From positions 1,208,470-1,272,469 of the forward strand of contig JALPQD010000404.1 in NCBI GenBank assembly GCA_023101885.1: a stretch of 64,000 bases of DNA, written 5' to 3'. The translations under genes and the position numbers were made by a program. Shown here in pieces: positions 35,153 through 46,449 of this stretch. Position 1 is the stretch's first letter, and each line of letters opens with the position of its first letter. Source of the stretch: Typhlomys cinereus (taxonomy: Eukaryota > Chordata > Mammalia > Rodentia > Platacanthomyidae). The notes beneath the pieces were generated by a model. That model was given only the letters and a program-made list of their open reading frames with translations. It did not search any database and was not told where the DNA came from.

Positions 35153-35349
35153 CCATTCTTGAAACTTCCACTCATTTGATAAGCAGTTTCCTTATTGAAT
35201 ATTGCAGGTATTTGAAGAAGGAAATATCCTACAATCAGTACATTTCCATCATAGGAATAATTTATTTGCATACATTCTTGTTACTGAATGGCAAACACAA
35301 CAATGGGCATCTTCACAAGCAAAGTGACAAATATCCAGGTGATCTGCAT
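35153..35349 (-). pseudogene. Vmn2r-ps: V2R pseudogene B, exon 1 (signal peptide)
   Basis: ATG at 35,349-35,347 opens a hydrophobic signal peptide (MQITWIFVTLLVKMPIVVFA). An in-frame TAA follows two codons later, then ECMQINYSYDGNVLIVGYFL, which matches the class C start in which a cysteine precedes a Tyr-x-x-Asp-Gly-(Asp/Asn)-x-x-(Ile/Val)-Gly block. The exon ends at a perfect gtaagt donor (35,152-35,147). Length 197 nt from ATG, as expected for V2R exon 1. The single TAA is the only obvious defect. Confidence 0.78.
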
Positions 35350-35474
35350 ATCAACAGAACTGTCTGCAAAGTCTGAGTTCTTGTGGAGCTTGACACAGAG
35401 TGTCAGGCCGATATAGGAAAATCTAATGTGTTTTATTGACATCAATGTTTATAATTTGGTGACTGATTACTGCT

Positions 35475-35904
35475 TCACACTTCTTGTGTGCTTTTTTTTC
35501 TGACAAGCATGGTGAACTCCTCTGGAGAATTATGAAACACATTCTTCCTCAGGCTTTGCATCTGAGGTTCAACTTTCCAGATAAAAACAATTTCAAGAAT
35601 ATGTTTGTGGAGACGTAGCCACAGGCAGCAGGATTTCATTAAAAATGGTAAGAAGGCTGATGCCAATGTAATTTACTCTAGGGTGGATTTTGTCAGACAT
35701 ATTCCCCAAGAAACTATTCAGGTGAAAGTCTTCTTGGAAGAAGGAAAGATCACGCAATAGAGGATGACTATGTAAGTGACAAAGAATGTGCTCAAAAAGT
35801 AATATGAATGGCATTGTAAATACCAAATAACTAAGGCTTTCTGGTCTCAAAAAGAGGAAAATAAATGTTAGTTTTAGTATCAAATTGTTAGAGTAACAAA
35901 ACAT
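35475..35904 (-). other. Unrecognised decayed open stretches upstream of V2R B
   Basis: Two overlapping minus-strand openings of 103 and 63 codons. The longer has hydrophobic runs (LSYLVFTMPFILLFEHIL, NYIGISLLTIFNEILL) that could be membrane segments of a decayed receptor. I compared them mentally with V1R, TAS2R and V2R patterns without a convincing match. Confidence 0.25.
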
Positions 35905-36449
35905 TACTTGCGTTATACATGCAGATCAGCACACAAATCTTATATCCATACTTCAGATAATTTCTGTGTTATTCCTCACCATTTGTCATGGTGAATTTAC
36001 ACACACAACCTTAAGCACAGGACACAAATGTCAGCCTAACTGGAGGGAGATATAGAAGGCCATGATCATACACATGCCAGGAAATAATGAATGATGAAAA
36101 TTTCAGTTCTTAATGTAGTTTTTATTCTAATCCGAAAGGTCATCATCCCCTCTGGAAGACAGCAGGTGAACAGACTAGCCAGAAGGTGGAGAATGACATT
36201 TGAAACCCACAACTGTGATGCTATCTGACATTTCTATATGTGATGTACATTGCCAAATTCCAATTGCCAACTGTTAAGAAACCCATGCAGCTTTACTCAT
36301 TTTAGATAGATAATAGGATATCCAAATTTGGGGTGCCATACAAATGTATTTGTTAGGGATGGCGCCAAAAATGTCCAAAAGAAAATTCAAGTCCAAAATA
36401 CCATTTCAGACCCAAGCTGCCTGTGTCAGTTTGGATACTGAAGTCTAGA

Positions 36450-36840
36450 GATCTGGGTCATTCACATAGAATTAGAATTTGTGTTATAATGTGATAAACA
36501 CAGCAAGTGATGGTAAAATTGATGGTGAAAGACCCAACTTTGTTAGGAAGAACTACCTCCATGGCAGGTGGATAAAAGTGAGAGATCTGCTCAAGTAAGT
36601 TGGCATTCGTAGGCCTACATGGAAAGGCATGCTGCATGGTAAGTGAGTTTGCAGCTATCTCCTTAGTCCTTTGCATATGGTACATTCAGCTACTTCCATC
36701 TCTGGCACTGGTGCACATTCTCTGACCAAGCTCAACAAAGAATTGTAACTGTACAAAGGTAGTCAAGAAATAAATCCTCTTTTCCTCCATAAGCTGGTTT
36801 GTCATGAATTTATTAGTAACATGCAGACTAACTGAAAGAC
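36450..36840 (+). repeat. MaLR-type LTR, probable
   Basis: It ends with 'aataaatcctcttttcctcc', 'ataagctggtttgtcatg' and 'ttattagtaacatgcagact', following the 3' pattern of rodent MaLR LTRs (aataaa, then a TTGTCA-type block, then AGTAAC/AACTAA). The 5' boundary is uncertain. Confidence 0.5.
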
Positions 36841-38504
36841 TTATTGAACCCAGTACTCATGGAAGAAAACAAATGGGATTAATGTGGAAAAATGAGTAAA
36901 AGTGGGTGTATTCACTGAGGGAAATAGATGGTGAAAATGGGACAGGAAATGGAGGGTAATGAAATCATCAAAGAATGTAGTGATCAAGAAATATAGAACA
37001 TAATGTGGACCATATCACTGTCCCATGGACAGGGCAAAGCAAAGGTTGGCAACGTTTGAAATCTAACCACCAGACAGACAGGATGAGAGTAATCTCACTT
37101 GGGTTGTGGAGAATATATTCCCCAAAACCATGTGCAAAACCACTTGTACACAGCCTGTGTATCTGTTAGGATGTGACATGACCTGAACCAGATTTCAGAA
37201 ACTGCTCATCATAAGTATGTCCTGGAAGAGGAAATTGGTACCCAGCAGTTCTCAATTTCTCTCTCTTTGCTGCCTGGAAGTGAGCTTTCTTCTCCACCAC
37301 ACTCGTACTGACACGATGATCTGCCTGACTCACAGCAGTCCTACAAGCCATGGGGACAATCAACCATGGACTAAAACCTTTTAGTTTGAGCAAAAGTACT
37401 GTTATTGTCATTTACATTTATATTTCTACCATGTGTATGCAATGTGTGTGTCCATGTGTATGTTGTCATGCTATTGTGCATGTTTGGAGATGAGAGGACA
37501 ACTTGCAGAATTTTTGTTCCCTTCTTAAACCATGTGGAAGTCAGGTTGATAGGTGCAACGACAGACACCTTTACATGCTGAAACACTTCACTAGCCCTTT
37601 TTCTCTATTTTAATGTTTTCTCCCATGTTTTTTGTCACAATGACAAAAAGTTCATCAAAATCTAAAATAAAGTATTATAGACAGTTGTTAAATGAGATGC
37701 AAAGAAACTTTTGATGTTCTGTTGAGCACAAAGCAGGCTATAAAATAACAATATGGATTGCATAGATAATACATAAAATTACTAACAAAATAATTTTCAT
37801 GGAATATTCTAAATATTTGCATATATTTATTTACAATCATTTCATATGATGATTTGTATTTATTTCAATTGCAATATCTTCTCTTCATTTATGAATTTGA
37901 GTATTCATCTTTCTCCATATTTTGCCTAAAGACTTACCAGTTTCATTACGATTTTCCTTTTTCCTTTTTAATTTTTTATTTAATGGTGTATGCATGACTT
38001 TATAATCACTTTATAATATTTTCAACCCTTAGTCCCAAATTCCATCAATTCTCTTTTACTTTACAACCTTTCATCTCTCCTATCAGCCTACTTCTTTCTT
38101 TCAAATCTTTTCATTCAGGCAGCCCACTGTGCTTTGTCCAGTCTGTTTTTGAAGCCTGGCCTGACCAATTCATGCTCCATCCAGCGTAATATGTCAGTGG
38201 AAATACTATTGAGAAAAGCATCCTCCTTATTTCCCCTTTAGTATTAGTCCTTATCAGTCTCCTCTCACAGAATGGTTTGGAGCTTCTTGAAATCTTTCTG
38301 ATGTTATGATGAAATGTTGACAAAATAGTTCTACTGCAATTTTTATGTAAGTGTACATATCTGTCACGAAATCTTATATAACACAACTATGTCATATGAA
38401 TGAGATAATGACTGACCCATTCACCTTTCCACTTCAGCATTTTACAATCTTGCAATGTTCTCTTCTGCTAAGTTCCCTGAGCCTTGTAGTGGGAGGGTTT
38501 GAGA

Positions 38505-38830
38505 TTTATATGCCCTGTTTAGGGACAAGCAAAATGCAGACCCTTATTTTGTGTATTTCCACAAGTCATGCTTCTCAGTAATAAACACCTTCTAGGTTCA
38601 GTACTGAGAGTGCTTTCAATCCATAGGCATAATAACAGATATTTACAGAGCAGTTTAGTGAACTGTCTTCCTAAGTAAAGGTCCATAGTCTATTCTTCCC
38701 TAGTGATCTGTTTCGTTCCTTTTCATAGATTTTTGGTTTTAGTTAATAATAACAGGAAAATGTTCCATTCTGACAAGTGGGACTTAAGTTTGGTCATAAA
38801 GCAATTGGTTGTCTCCTTGATATCCATGCC
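38505..38830. repeat. Unclassified interspersed repeat, copy 2
   Basis: Homologous to 14,650-15,010. The repeat may extend to about 39,120 here, where 'gacctttctgaccagcaat' ends a 113-codon opening (38,777-39,118) that I do not recognise as a protein. Confidence 0.65.
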
Positions 38831-39894
38831 ATTACACTGGTCACCCATTGTCATGGTGATATTTACAGTACATTGCAGATCTTACAGGCTTTTATTAAAA
38901 TTTCTTCACTGATAGCTTTAACAGTATTCCTTGGTACTGTGCAAACTATCCAGCAAGGAGGAAGCTATCAAACCAATTCCAGTTGGTATATTTTGTCCCT
39001 GTCCTATGATCCATTTTGTGAAAAATTCAGTAACAGGACCTTATTTTTAGTTTTTGTACTGCAACCAAATTCAATGACAAAAGCCTATAATGTTTGGGGC
39101 CCTTTGGGACCTTTCTGACCAGCAATTTATCAGGGAGTGTCACATTCCTGCTAATTCTAGTATAGTTTTAATTGTAACTGAGTTCTAGGTAGAGTAGTTT
39201 AGGGCTTTTCTTTGCTCTGTTTGCCTTTCTCCATGCTTCTCTGCATGCATAGAGACTGTCCATTCTTGTTCCTTTCTAAAAATACATGTTTTTGACATAA
39301 TAACATAAGAAATTCCTATGGAGTTGTATCCCAAAATCTTAGGGTTTTTCTGTAAGTCTCTCCACTCCTGCTATGTCCCATCGCTTCACACTTTACTAGA
39401 TATTTTTTTCCATTATTCCTTCTTTCATTTGTCATGGTTTCCTAAATCTCCCTTCCAAAATTTTACTCTAACCATTCCTTCCCATCTTTATAATCATTGA
39501 TCCATTTCAAATTTTCTGACTCTTATACTAATTCCAAGCCAAATATTTCAGTCAGGAATTCATTGCTAACATCTGTGTACAAGAGAGGACATGTAATGTT
39601 TGTCTTTTGGTGTCTGAGATACCTCACTCAATATTAAATTTTCCAGTTCCATCCATTAAACAGAAAACTGCATAATCACATCCTTCCATGTGGCTGAATA
39701 GTATTTCATTTTAAATATGTACACATTTTCATTAGCTATTCCTGTATTGATGAGTATGTTGCTTGATTCCACTTTGTTACTATTGTGCATGGAGTTGCAA
39801 GGAACATGGATGAACAAGTGTATTTGCAATAATATGTAGAGTTTTTGGGAATATTTCCAGAAGAGTTATAATTAAATCATGTAATTAGATCTAC

Positions 39895-40060
39895 TTTTTT
39901 ATTATGTTTGTTTATTTATTTTTTTCCCAATCATACGAACTTAATAGGTACCCAGGTCCCCTCCCTCCCTTCACCCATCCCTAATTCCCCTTACTCCCTC
40001 TCCTCCTATTCCCCTTTCTTTCACCCTCACTTCCTTTCACCACCCCCTCACTGATTTTCA
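39895..40060 (-). mobile_element. Very short L1 3' end, antisense, nested
   Basis: A T-rich run, 'cccaatcatacgaacttaat', then a pyrimidine tract (39,955-40,055). Only the polyA and polypurine end of an L1. Host ORF2 sequence continues on both sides. Confidence 0.85.
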
Positions 40061-40319
40061 AAGAGGTTGTACAGGTTTACAGTCCCACCAGCAACAAATG
40101 AGAGTTTCTTTGTCTCCATGTCCTCACCAGCATTCTCTGTTGTTTGTGTTCTTGAGCTTGACCATTCTGACTGGGGTAGGATGATATTGAAGGTTAGTTT
40201 TAAATTGCATTTCTCTGATTACCAGGGAAGTTGAACATCGTTTTGAGCACATTTCACTTGCTTTTTGTTTGAAGTCCCTGTTTGGTTCCAGGGCCCCCTT
40301 AAAAAATTAATTGGGATGC

Positions 40320-40831
40320 ATTTGGGTTGATTCTATGACTTTGCTATTGTAAACAGTGCTGCTGTGAACATGGTGTGCTTGTGCCATTGAGATGAATTTT
40401 TGCTGTATGGGGGATTATTCTTACTCCACACAAGTTAGAACTGAAGTAATCATAATAGGACTTTGGATGACCTGCGCAATGATTGACATAGCATTGACCC
40501 ACCAAAGTCTAGCATGGATTAAAGGCACTAGGATCCTTAGAGGCAAGGGATTAACAGTCACAGTAGTGTTCCTGTACTAAAGGGGAACACAAGAAAGAGT
40601 TCTAGGCAATGCCACTGAGTCCTTACACCTCATCAGAGAGGAGGACCCAGAGGGAAGTTTGACATGCTCACTAAAGAATGCTCCAGGAATGGGGGGAGGG
40701 GGCACTGGGAGAAAGGGAGGGAGGGTGGAAAGGAAAGGGAAAAGGAGATCCAGGGAGGGGTGGAAGGAGGGAGGGGAGAGGGGTACCTATTAAATTTGTA
40801 TGAGTGGAAAAAATAAATTAAAAATATAAAA
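40320..40831 (+). mobile_element. 5'-inverted (twin-primed) L1, nested
   Basis: 40,320 to about 40,420 is antisense ORF2 C-terminal sequence (like 17,318-17,420); from about 40,421 sense 3' UTR runs to an A-rich tail at 40,831. Flanking direct repeats ttaattgggatgc (40,307-40,319) and taaactgggatgc (40,832-40,844) bound one insertion. The polypurine tract is at 40,690-40,790. Confidence 0.87.
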
Positions 40832-41439
40832 TAAACTGGGATGCTTGCTTTCTTGGTGTTTAGATTTTTGAGCTCTTCATGTATTCTGGAGATTAATCCT
40901 CTGTCAGATTCATAGATAGCAAAGATTTTCTCTCATTCTGTGCATTGTCTTTTTTCAAAAATAACAGTTTCTTTTGCAGAATAGACGCATTCTAACTTCA
41001 TGAAGTCCTATTTGTTGATTATCAGTCATACCTCCTGGGCATTTGGGGATATGTTTTGAAAATCTTTACCTAGGCTTATCAATTCAAGTGTCCTCCCGAG
41101 TCTTCTAACAGTTTCATAGTTTCTGGTGTAACATCAAAGACTCTGGTCTATTTGGAGTTGATTTTTGTGTAAGGAGAGAGGCAGCCATCAAATTTTATTC
41201 TACATGTAGATGTACTTTTTTTCCCAACATCAATTATTGTGATTGTTTTTTCCCCAGAATGTGTATTTGGTACCTTTGTTGAAGAGACAGTATATGTGGG
41301 AGCTTATGTCTTGATTATCCCTTCTAATCCATGGGTCAATGCATTGGTTTTCATGTCTGTAACAAACTGCTTTCATTAGTATAGCTCTGTAGCATAGTTT
41401 GACATCTGATATAGTGATACTTCCAGCAGTATTTTTGTT

Positions 41440-42045
41440 GCCTAATCATACAAGCTCAGTAGGTATCCCCATTTTTCTCTCCCCCCTCCCTTTCCCATTT
41501 TACCCCATTGCATTATCCCCCTATTTACAACCCCTCCCTCTCACCCCTTTTCCTTCCGTGCTCCTCCCTTGGTGCTTTCTGCTTTCTCCCACCCACACTT
41601 CAGAACATATGTTTGTATTCCCTCTGAGTCTTCATACTAGTGAGGGTTCAGGACTCAGTGGCATAGCTTGATGCTTGGATGTCTGCTACAATGGAAAGGC
41701 TATTGTAATTATTTAACTCTTTGCCTCTAAGGATCCTACTGGCTGAATCCTTCTCCCGAGATTCATGCTAAACTTTGGGGAGTTGTTACATCTCAGCCAT
41801 TGTGCAAGTCAGGAACGATCCAATGACATTCTGGCTATATCCTGGTTGCTGCAGCCCTAACTTGTGTAGAATAGCTTGTGTATCATTGGTCCTCCCCATC
41901 TTTAGGCTATTGCAGTCTTGCTGCCCCCTCTTCTGCAAGGTTCCCTGAGCTTTAGAATGGGGAGAGATTTGACTGGTCTGGTTCCGGGTGAATATCGTAC
42001 AATTTTGGTGTTCAGAATTATGGCTTGTAGTTGTTTTTATTTTTT
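41440..42045 (-). mobile_element. L1 3' end, antisense, nested
   Basis: 'cctaatcatacaagctcagt', a pyrimidine tract (41,475-41,600), and then the recurring 3' UTR blocks to 'ttcagaattatggcttgtag' near 42,020. The host reverse transcriptase resumes with 'gtgtttttattgctcaagat'. Confidence 0.88.
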
Positions 42046-43279
42046 CCACCAGTGTTTTTATTGCTCAAGATTGATTTGGCTAATCGGATCTATTGTTCTT
42101 GCATATAAATTTTGAGAATGCTTTATCCATTTCTATGAAGAATTACATTGGGATTTTTATTTGGATTGCATTGAATCTGCATATTGCCTTGGGTAAGATA
42201 GTCATTTTCAGAATATTGATACTACTGATCCATAAGCATGGAAAATCTTTCCACTTCTAGCATCCTTTTTGATTTCTTTCATTAGTGTTTTGTAGTTTTC
42301 ATTGTATAGGACTTTACTTCCTTGGTTAAGGTTATTCCAAGGTTTTATTTTCCTTGAGACTGTGGTGAATGCGGTTAATTCTCTCATTTCTTCCACAACT
42401 TGTTTATCTACCACCTTATTAAAACTGTTTATTAATTCAAGTATTTTCTTGGTGGAGTCATGTGGATCATTTAAATATAAAATCATGACATATGAAAATA
42501 AGGACACATCAACTTCTTCCTTTCAGATATGTATTCTGTTCATCTCCATCTTTTGCTTATTTCCTCTGGTTGGGACTTCAAGCACAATATTGAAAAGGAG
42601 TAGTGACAATGGACAGACTGGTGGCCCTTGTAGGAGTCAGGCCATAGTCATTTCCTCTCACTTTCTACTTAGTCAAGGACTTTGCCCTCTCTTCCCTCAT
42701 CTCCTCCTTTTCTGTCCTGCCTAGTCTTTTCTTTCTTCCTTGCTCTACCCCCATCAATGCTTTAGTTACCTCATCCTTTTCTTACCTCCCCATCAATCCT
42801 ATGTCTCATCTCTCCTCTCTCCTTTTGTTTTTGAACCTTTCCACTGTTATATCCTCACCACTTATTCATCTCTTTCCTTTTGCCCACACCATGAACCATT
42901 AATTCTTCCTTTGAAAATTAATCATCAAACCCCCCATTACATTTAATGCCATTTGGCTAATTCTAAGGGTTGCTGAGGGATACTTCATTACCACAATGGC
43001 TAGAGAGCAGAAGGTTAGTTCCCAGAGACTTTCCTTCACAGTGCTGGTGGGGGTTGGGAGGATGAACTCTGTATTGGAGACAGTGTTCAAATGCTCCCTG
43101 TTCTGTAGACTTTTATCTGCATTGAGGGTACATATGCATTAATGTCTTAGAAAGAAGTCAGGGATGAAGGGTGTGGGGGATGTTCCCCTCTGCTGTCTGA
43201 TCATTGCTATGAATGCACAGTTGGTCTATAGATGTAACACGGTGGTTCATGGGTATTGACTGATTAATGGTGAGATGTG

Positions 43280-43640
43280 ACACTACTGATTCAGAGAGGC
43301 CCTAGTCGGGGCTCCGAATCCAGGAGGTCTGGCTACGGACAAGCCTGAATAAGGAACCATACACACAGAGGAATGAACAAACAATGGGAAGGAGAGATGA
43401 ACAACCAATGGAAAGTGGCTATCTAACCTGGACACCCAGTAAACAGCTAAATGATTGGTGGCTGCTCCTCCCCCTCCCCTGAGCACAGGGGTGGCCACAC
43501 CTGATTGGACCCCCGACCCTATATAAGCCCAAACACTTTCTGAGTAAAGTTGAGTCTGCAGCCAACTCATTGTCTGTGTGCTGCTTCTCGCAGGACTCCG
43601 GGTGTCATGGTGGTGACCCTGTCATTGGCTCGCCTATTCA
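43280..43640 (+). repeat. Probable solo LTR with TATA box
   Basis: A GC-richer island with CCAAT-type motifs (aaccaatgg near 43,400; gattgg near 43,454 and 43,503), a TATATAAGC TATA box at about 43,521, AGTAAA about 25 bases later, and 'gtgctgcttctcgcaggact', all in the order U3-R-U5 of a gammaretrovirus-like LTR. No internal retroviral sequence adjoins. The ends and target duplication were not fixed. Confidence 0.55.
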
Positions 43641-44119
43641 CCTTGTGCCCACGAGGCCCCTCCATTTCCCCTCTCCCCCCCCCAGGAAGAAAGGCTTGTG
43701 CTTACAATCCCAAGCCTGAGCATTACCCAGTACTCATCGTGTTCTGTCATTTCAGAGACAAGAGAAATGAGATCAGAGATAGAAAGGGAGGCCACACAGT
43801 TGTTCTGGCTTGGGAATAATATGAATTGGACATCAAGATTCTCAAATCCCAATCCTGAGCTTTTCTCTGCAGCATCCAATTCCCTAAATGTTGTGTCTTT
43901 GCCTCCATGTTGTATGGGATCACAGTGGAAGCTGATTCCATACCCTATGACAGAGACATAGGTTATTGGATCACTGTTTAGGTAGATTCCTACACCCCTC
44001 CACATTCATTCTTAGGGGATGGGATGGCTACAGAGGAAATTTCTGGACCACCCTTCACATTCATACTTAACACATGTCAGCATTACAAATGTAAATTCCC
44101 ATAACATGTTTTTGAAAAA

Positions 44120-44620
44120 ATTCAAGATTATAATTTTTAGAGTCTCCCTATTCATAGTCATCATATGTGGGAGCTACTAAATATGGAAGAAAGTCGAGAG
44201 TTTGAGGCAGCTCATGTGATGCAGGGTGTTCTGTGGTGTTTTTAAGTGTGTCCCCCTCATGCTCATGGTGGGATAAGCATGACACCTTTAGGATGATCAG
44301 TGGCACCTTTAAGAGGTGAAGTCTTTTTGGAAGAAGGTAGTCACAGTTGGTAAGTCTGGAGGTTAATTAAGCCCATCCTACTTCTAGGAGGTCTAACTCT
44401 TGAAGTTGACAGTCTATAAGTTCTCACCTTAATGGAAGTATGTGACCTAGGCTTCCTCTGAGCTTCAGCCACCAACCATGCCTTTCCTGCCATGAAGGAC
44501 TGTATCTTTCCTCCATAACTATAAGCTGGATAAATCTCCCTTTTTCCTTTAAGTTGCTTGATTTTTGTGTTCTGTCACAGTGACACAGAAGAGTAACCAG
44601 GACAGTGGTTTAGATGTTTT
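44120..44620 (+). repeat. MaLR-type LTR
   Basis: It shows 'tctttttggaagaaggtagt', then 'cctgccatgaaggactgta', 'agctggataaatctcc', 'ttaagttgcttgatttttgt' and 'tcacagtgacacagaagagt', the ordered 3' features of rodent MaLR/MT LTRs. Confidence 0.65.
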
Positions 44621-44659
44621 TTCCTTCTGCTGCCTATCCCTGTCTTAACTATTTTCTAT

Positions 44660-44915
44660 CAAAGTTATCCCAGGTCTTGGCATGAAAGGAGAACTTTATG
44701 GTGCTGGGGACCCTGCAATGCTACTAAAGCAGTGGGATGCTTCTCACAGAATCAACAATGTCAAGAAGGTAAACTTCCAGAACAACGTCAACTGCACTAT
44801 CTTAGGAATAGCTTTAGACCCAAGCATAGACATCATCCAGCTGGAAGAACAAGATGATTGCTCTTGTTGGATTCCCAGAATAGCTTGGGTCATCTCTTCT
44901 TTTTACACTGTCTAG
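44660..44915 (+). other. Unrecognised open stretch
   Basis: A 77-codon plus-strand frame from ATG 44,682 with a protein-like composition (MKGELYGAGDPAMLLKQWDA; NNVNCTILGIALDPSIDIIQ). I do not recognise a family. It directly follows the MaLR-type LTR, so it may be chance or an internal element piece. Confidence 0.2.
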
Positions 44916-46449
44916 GGCAGGACTTAAAGGGAGACAACTTCTAATCTTTGTCCTCCTTATCAGAAACTGGTCTTGAAACTCAGATAATGTTTGCTTATTG
45001 AACATCTTTATGTGCCAGGCTCTGCAGTTTGGGAAATAGGGATAGTTGTGATCAAGATATAGTCTGTGCATTCAAGGAAGTTATAAAGTAGTAAAAGCAC
45101 TTTCTGAGCAAGTGAACTTCATGGGAAAAATCAAATGAGCTGCACAAGGAAATTAACCATATGATCACATTAGATTATTTTGAGAAAGAAATGGAAATAT
45201 TTATTTGGTAATCACTATGTTTAGGTTCCCCTGTCTCTTCAGGCATTGTTTCCTGTGTAGGAGAGATGTGTATTCCATAGTATAAAACAAGATAAATCTT
45301 TGACTGAGGTTTTTTTAAATTTTTTATTGTATTTATTTTTCCCAATCATAAAAGATTAATATGTGCCCCTGTCCCCTCCCTCCCTCCACTCCTCCCCAGT
45401 GCCCCTTGCACCCTCTCCCCTTTACCCCTCCCTTTCACCCCCCTAACTCCCTTTCTCCCAGTGCCCCTTCTTCCCCCCTCCCATTCTCTGGAGCATCCTT
45501 TAGTGTGAATGTCAAACTTCCCTCTATGGCCTCCACTCTGGTGAGGTGTAAAGAATCAGTGGCATTGCCCAGAGCCCATTCTTGGGCTCCCCTTTAGTAT
45601 GGAAACACTATTATGACTGTTAGTCCCTTGCCTCTAAGGATCCTAGTGCCTGTGATCCATGCTAGACTTTGGAGAATCATTGACATGTCAGTCATTGTGC
45701 AGGTTGTGCAAAGTCCAATTATAGCTACTGTGGCCCTAACTTGTGTGGACTGTCTTGTGTATCATAGCTCCTCCCTATCTTTAGACTCTAACAATCTTAC
45801 TGCCCACATTTCCAAAAATTTCCCTTAGATTTAGGATGGGGACAGATTTGGGTGGTCTGGTTCCAGGTGATTAGTGTAGGGTCTCTAATGTTCTGAATTT
45901 TGATTTGTTGTTGTTTTCAGTTTTGTTGTTCTTGCACCCCCATTCGCTCCATCCTGATTGGTACTTGAAGTCACCTCCAAACCAGAGATTAAAGGCTATT
46001 TAAATGGAATCTTACTATAAGGGTAGATTCAAACGTAGATGGAATAGGAGTAGGAGACAGCAGTGGGGGGGGTCAGTCTCCCATTTTCAGGATGATTACC
46101 ATCTATCCCCCTGACTCTATATCCTCACTGACTCGTGAGATCAGACCCACTCAGTTGAAAGTGACTAGGAAAGAAAGTGAGCGAGCTTAACCAGATGTCT
46201 TGCTACTTATTTGGAATACTTGATTGTGACATATTTTCTCTATTGTAACATGATCACCTATCTCCCTATTTCTAGGGGGGTTTCCTCCCCTTCCTTCTTG
46301 TTTATAATCTTTGCAATTACTGTAGGTATTACTGAGATTTATCTTTGAATATGTCATTAAGTGGGTTTGATACTAGGATATACCTATTAGGTAATACATA
46401 TGATGCTTATTTTTCTGTGTCTGGGATACTTCACTCAATATAATTTTTT

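Larger units (their letters stand above)
31389..35349 (-). pseudogene. Vmn2r-ps: V2R pseudogene B (exons 1, 2, 3)
   Basis: Minus-strand V2R exons in order: exon 1 (35,349-35,153), exon 2 (32,785-32,493) and exon 3 (32,165-31,389), with intron sizes of about 2.4 kb and 0.3 kb. All five internal splice sites visible here are GT/AG. Each exon carries a stop or frameshift, so no receptor can be made. The 7TM exon at 17.8-18.8 kb is on the same strand downstream; between them lie mainly inserted retroelements (19.1-30.2 kb), so it may be the same gene (inference). Confidence 0.9.
39570..42620 (-). mobile_element. Old L1 ORF2, antisense, with nested L1 insertions
   Basis: Antisense L1 ORF2 from C-terminus (39,570) up to reverse transcriptase (42,620), interrupted three times by younger L1 pieces (39,895-40,060, 40,320-40,831, 41,440-42,045). 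The minus strand of 42,507-42,208 reads YLNDPHDSTKKILELINSFN, which follows the FADD catalytic site of L1 RT; here that site has become FSYV, so it is dead. The plus strand carries the usual 'tgagatacctcactcaata' signature near 39,620. Confidence 0.88.

Noticed and set aside
43283..44005. Overlapping ORFs at 43.3-44.0 kb as a gene
   Set aside because: They overlap LTR promoter features, run on both strands and show no protein signature.
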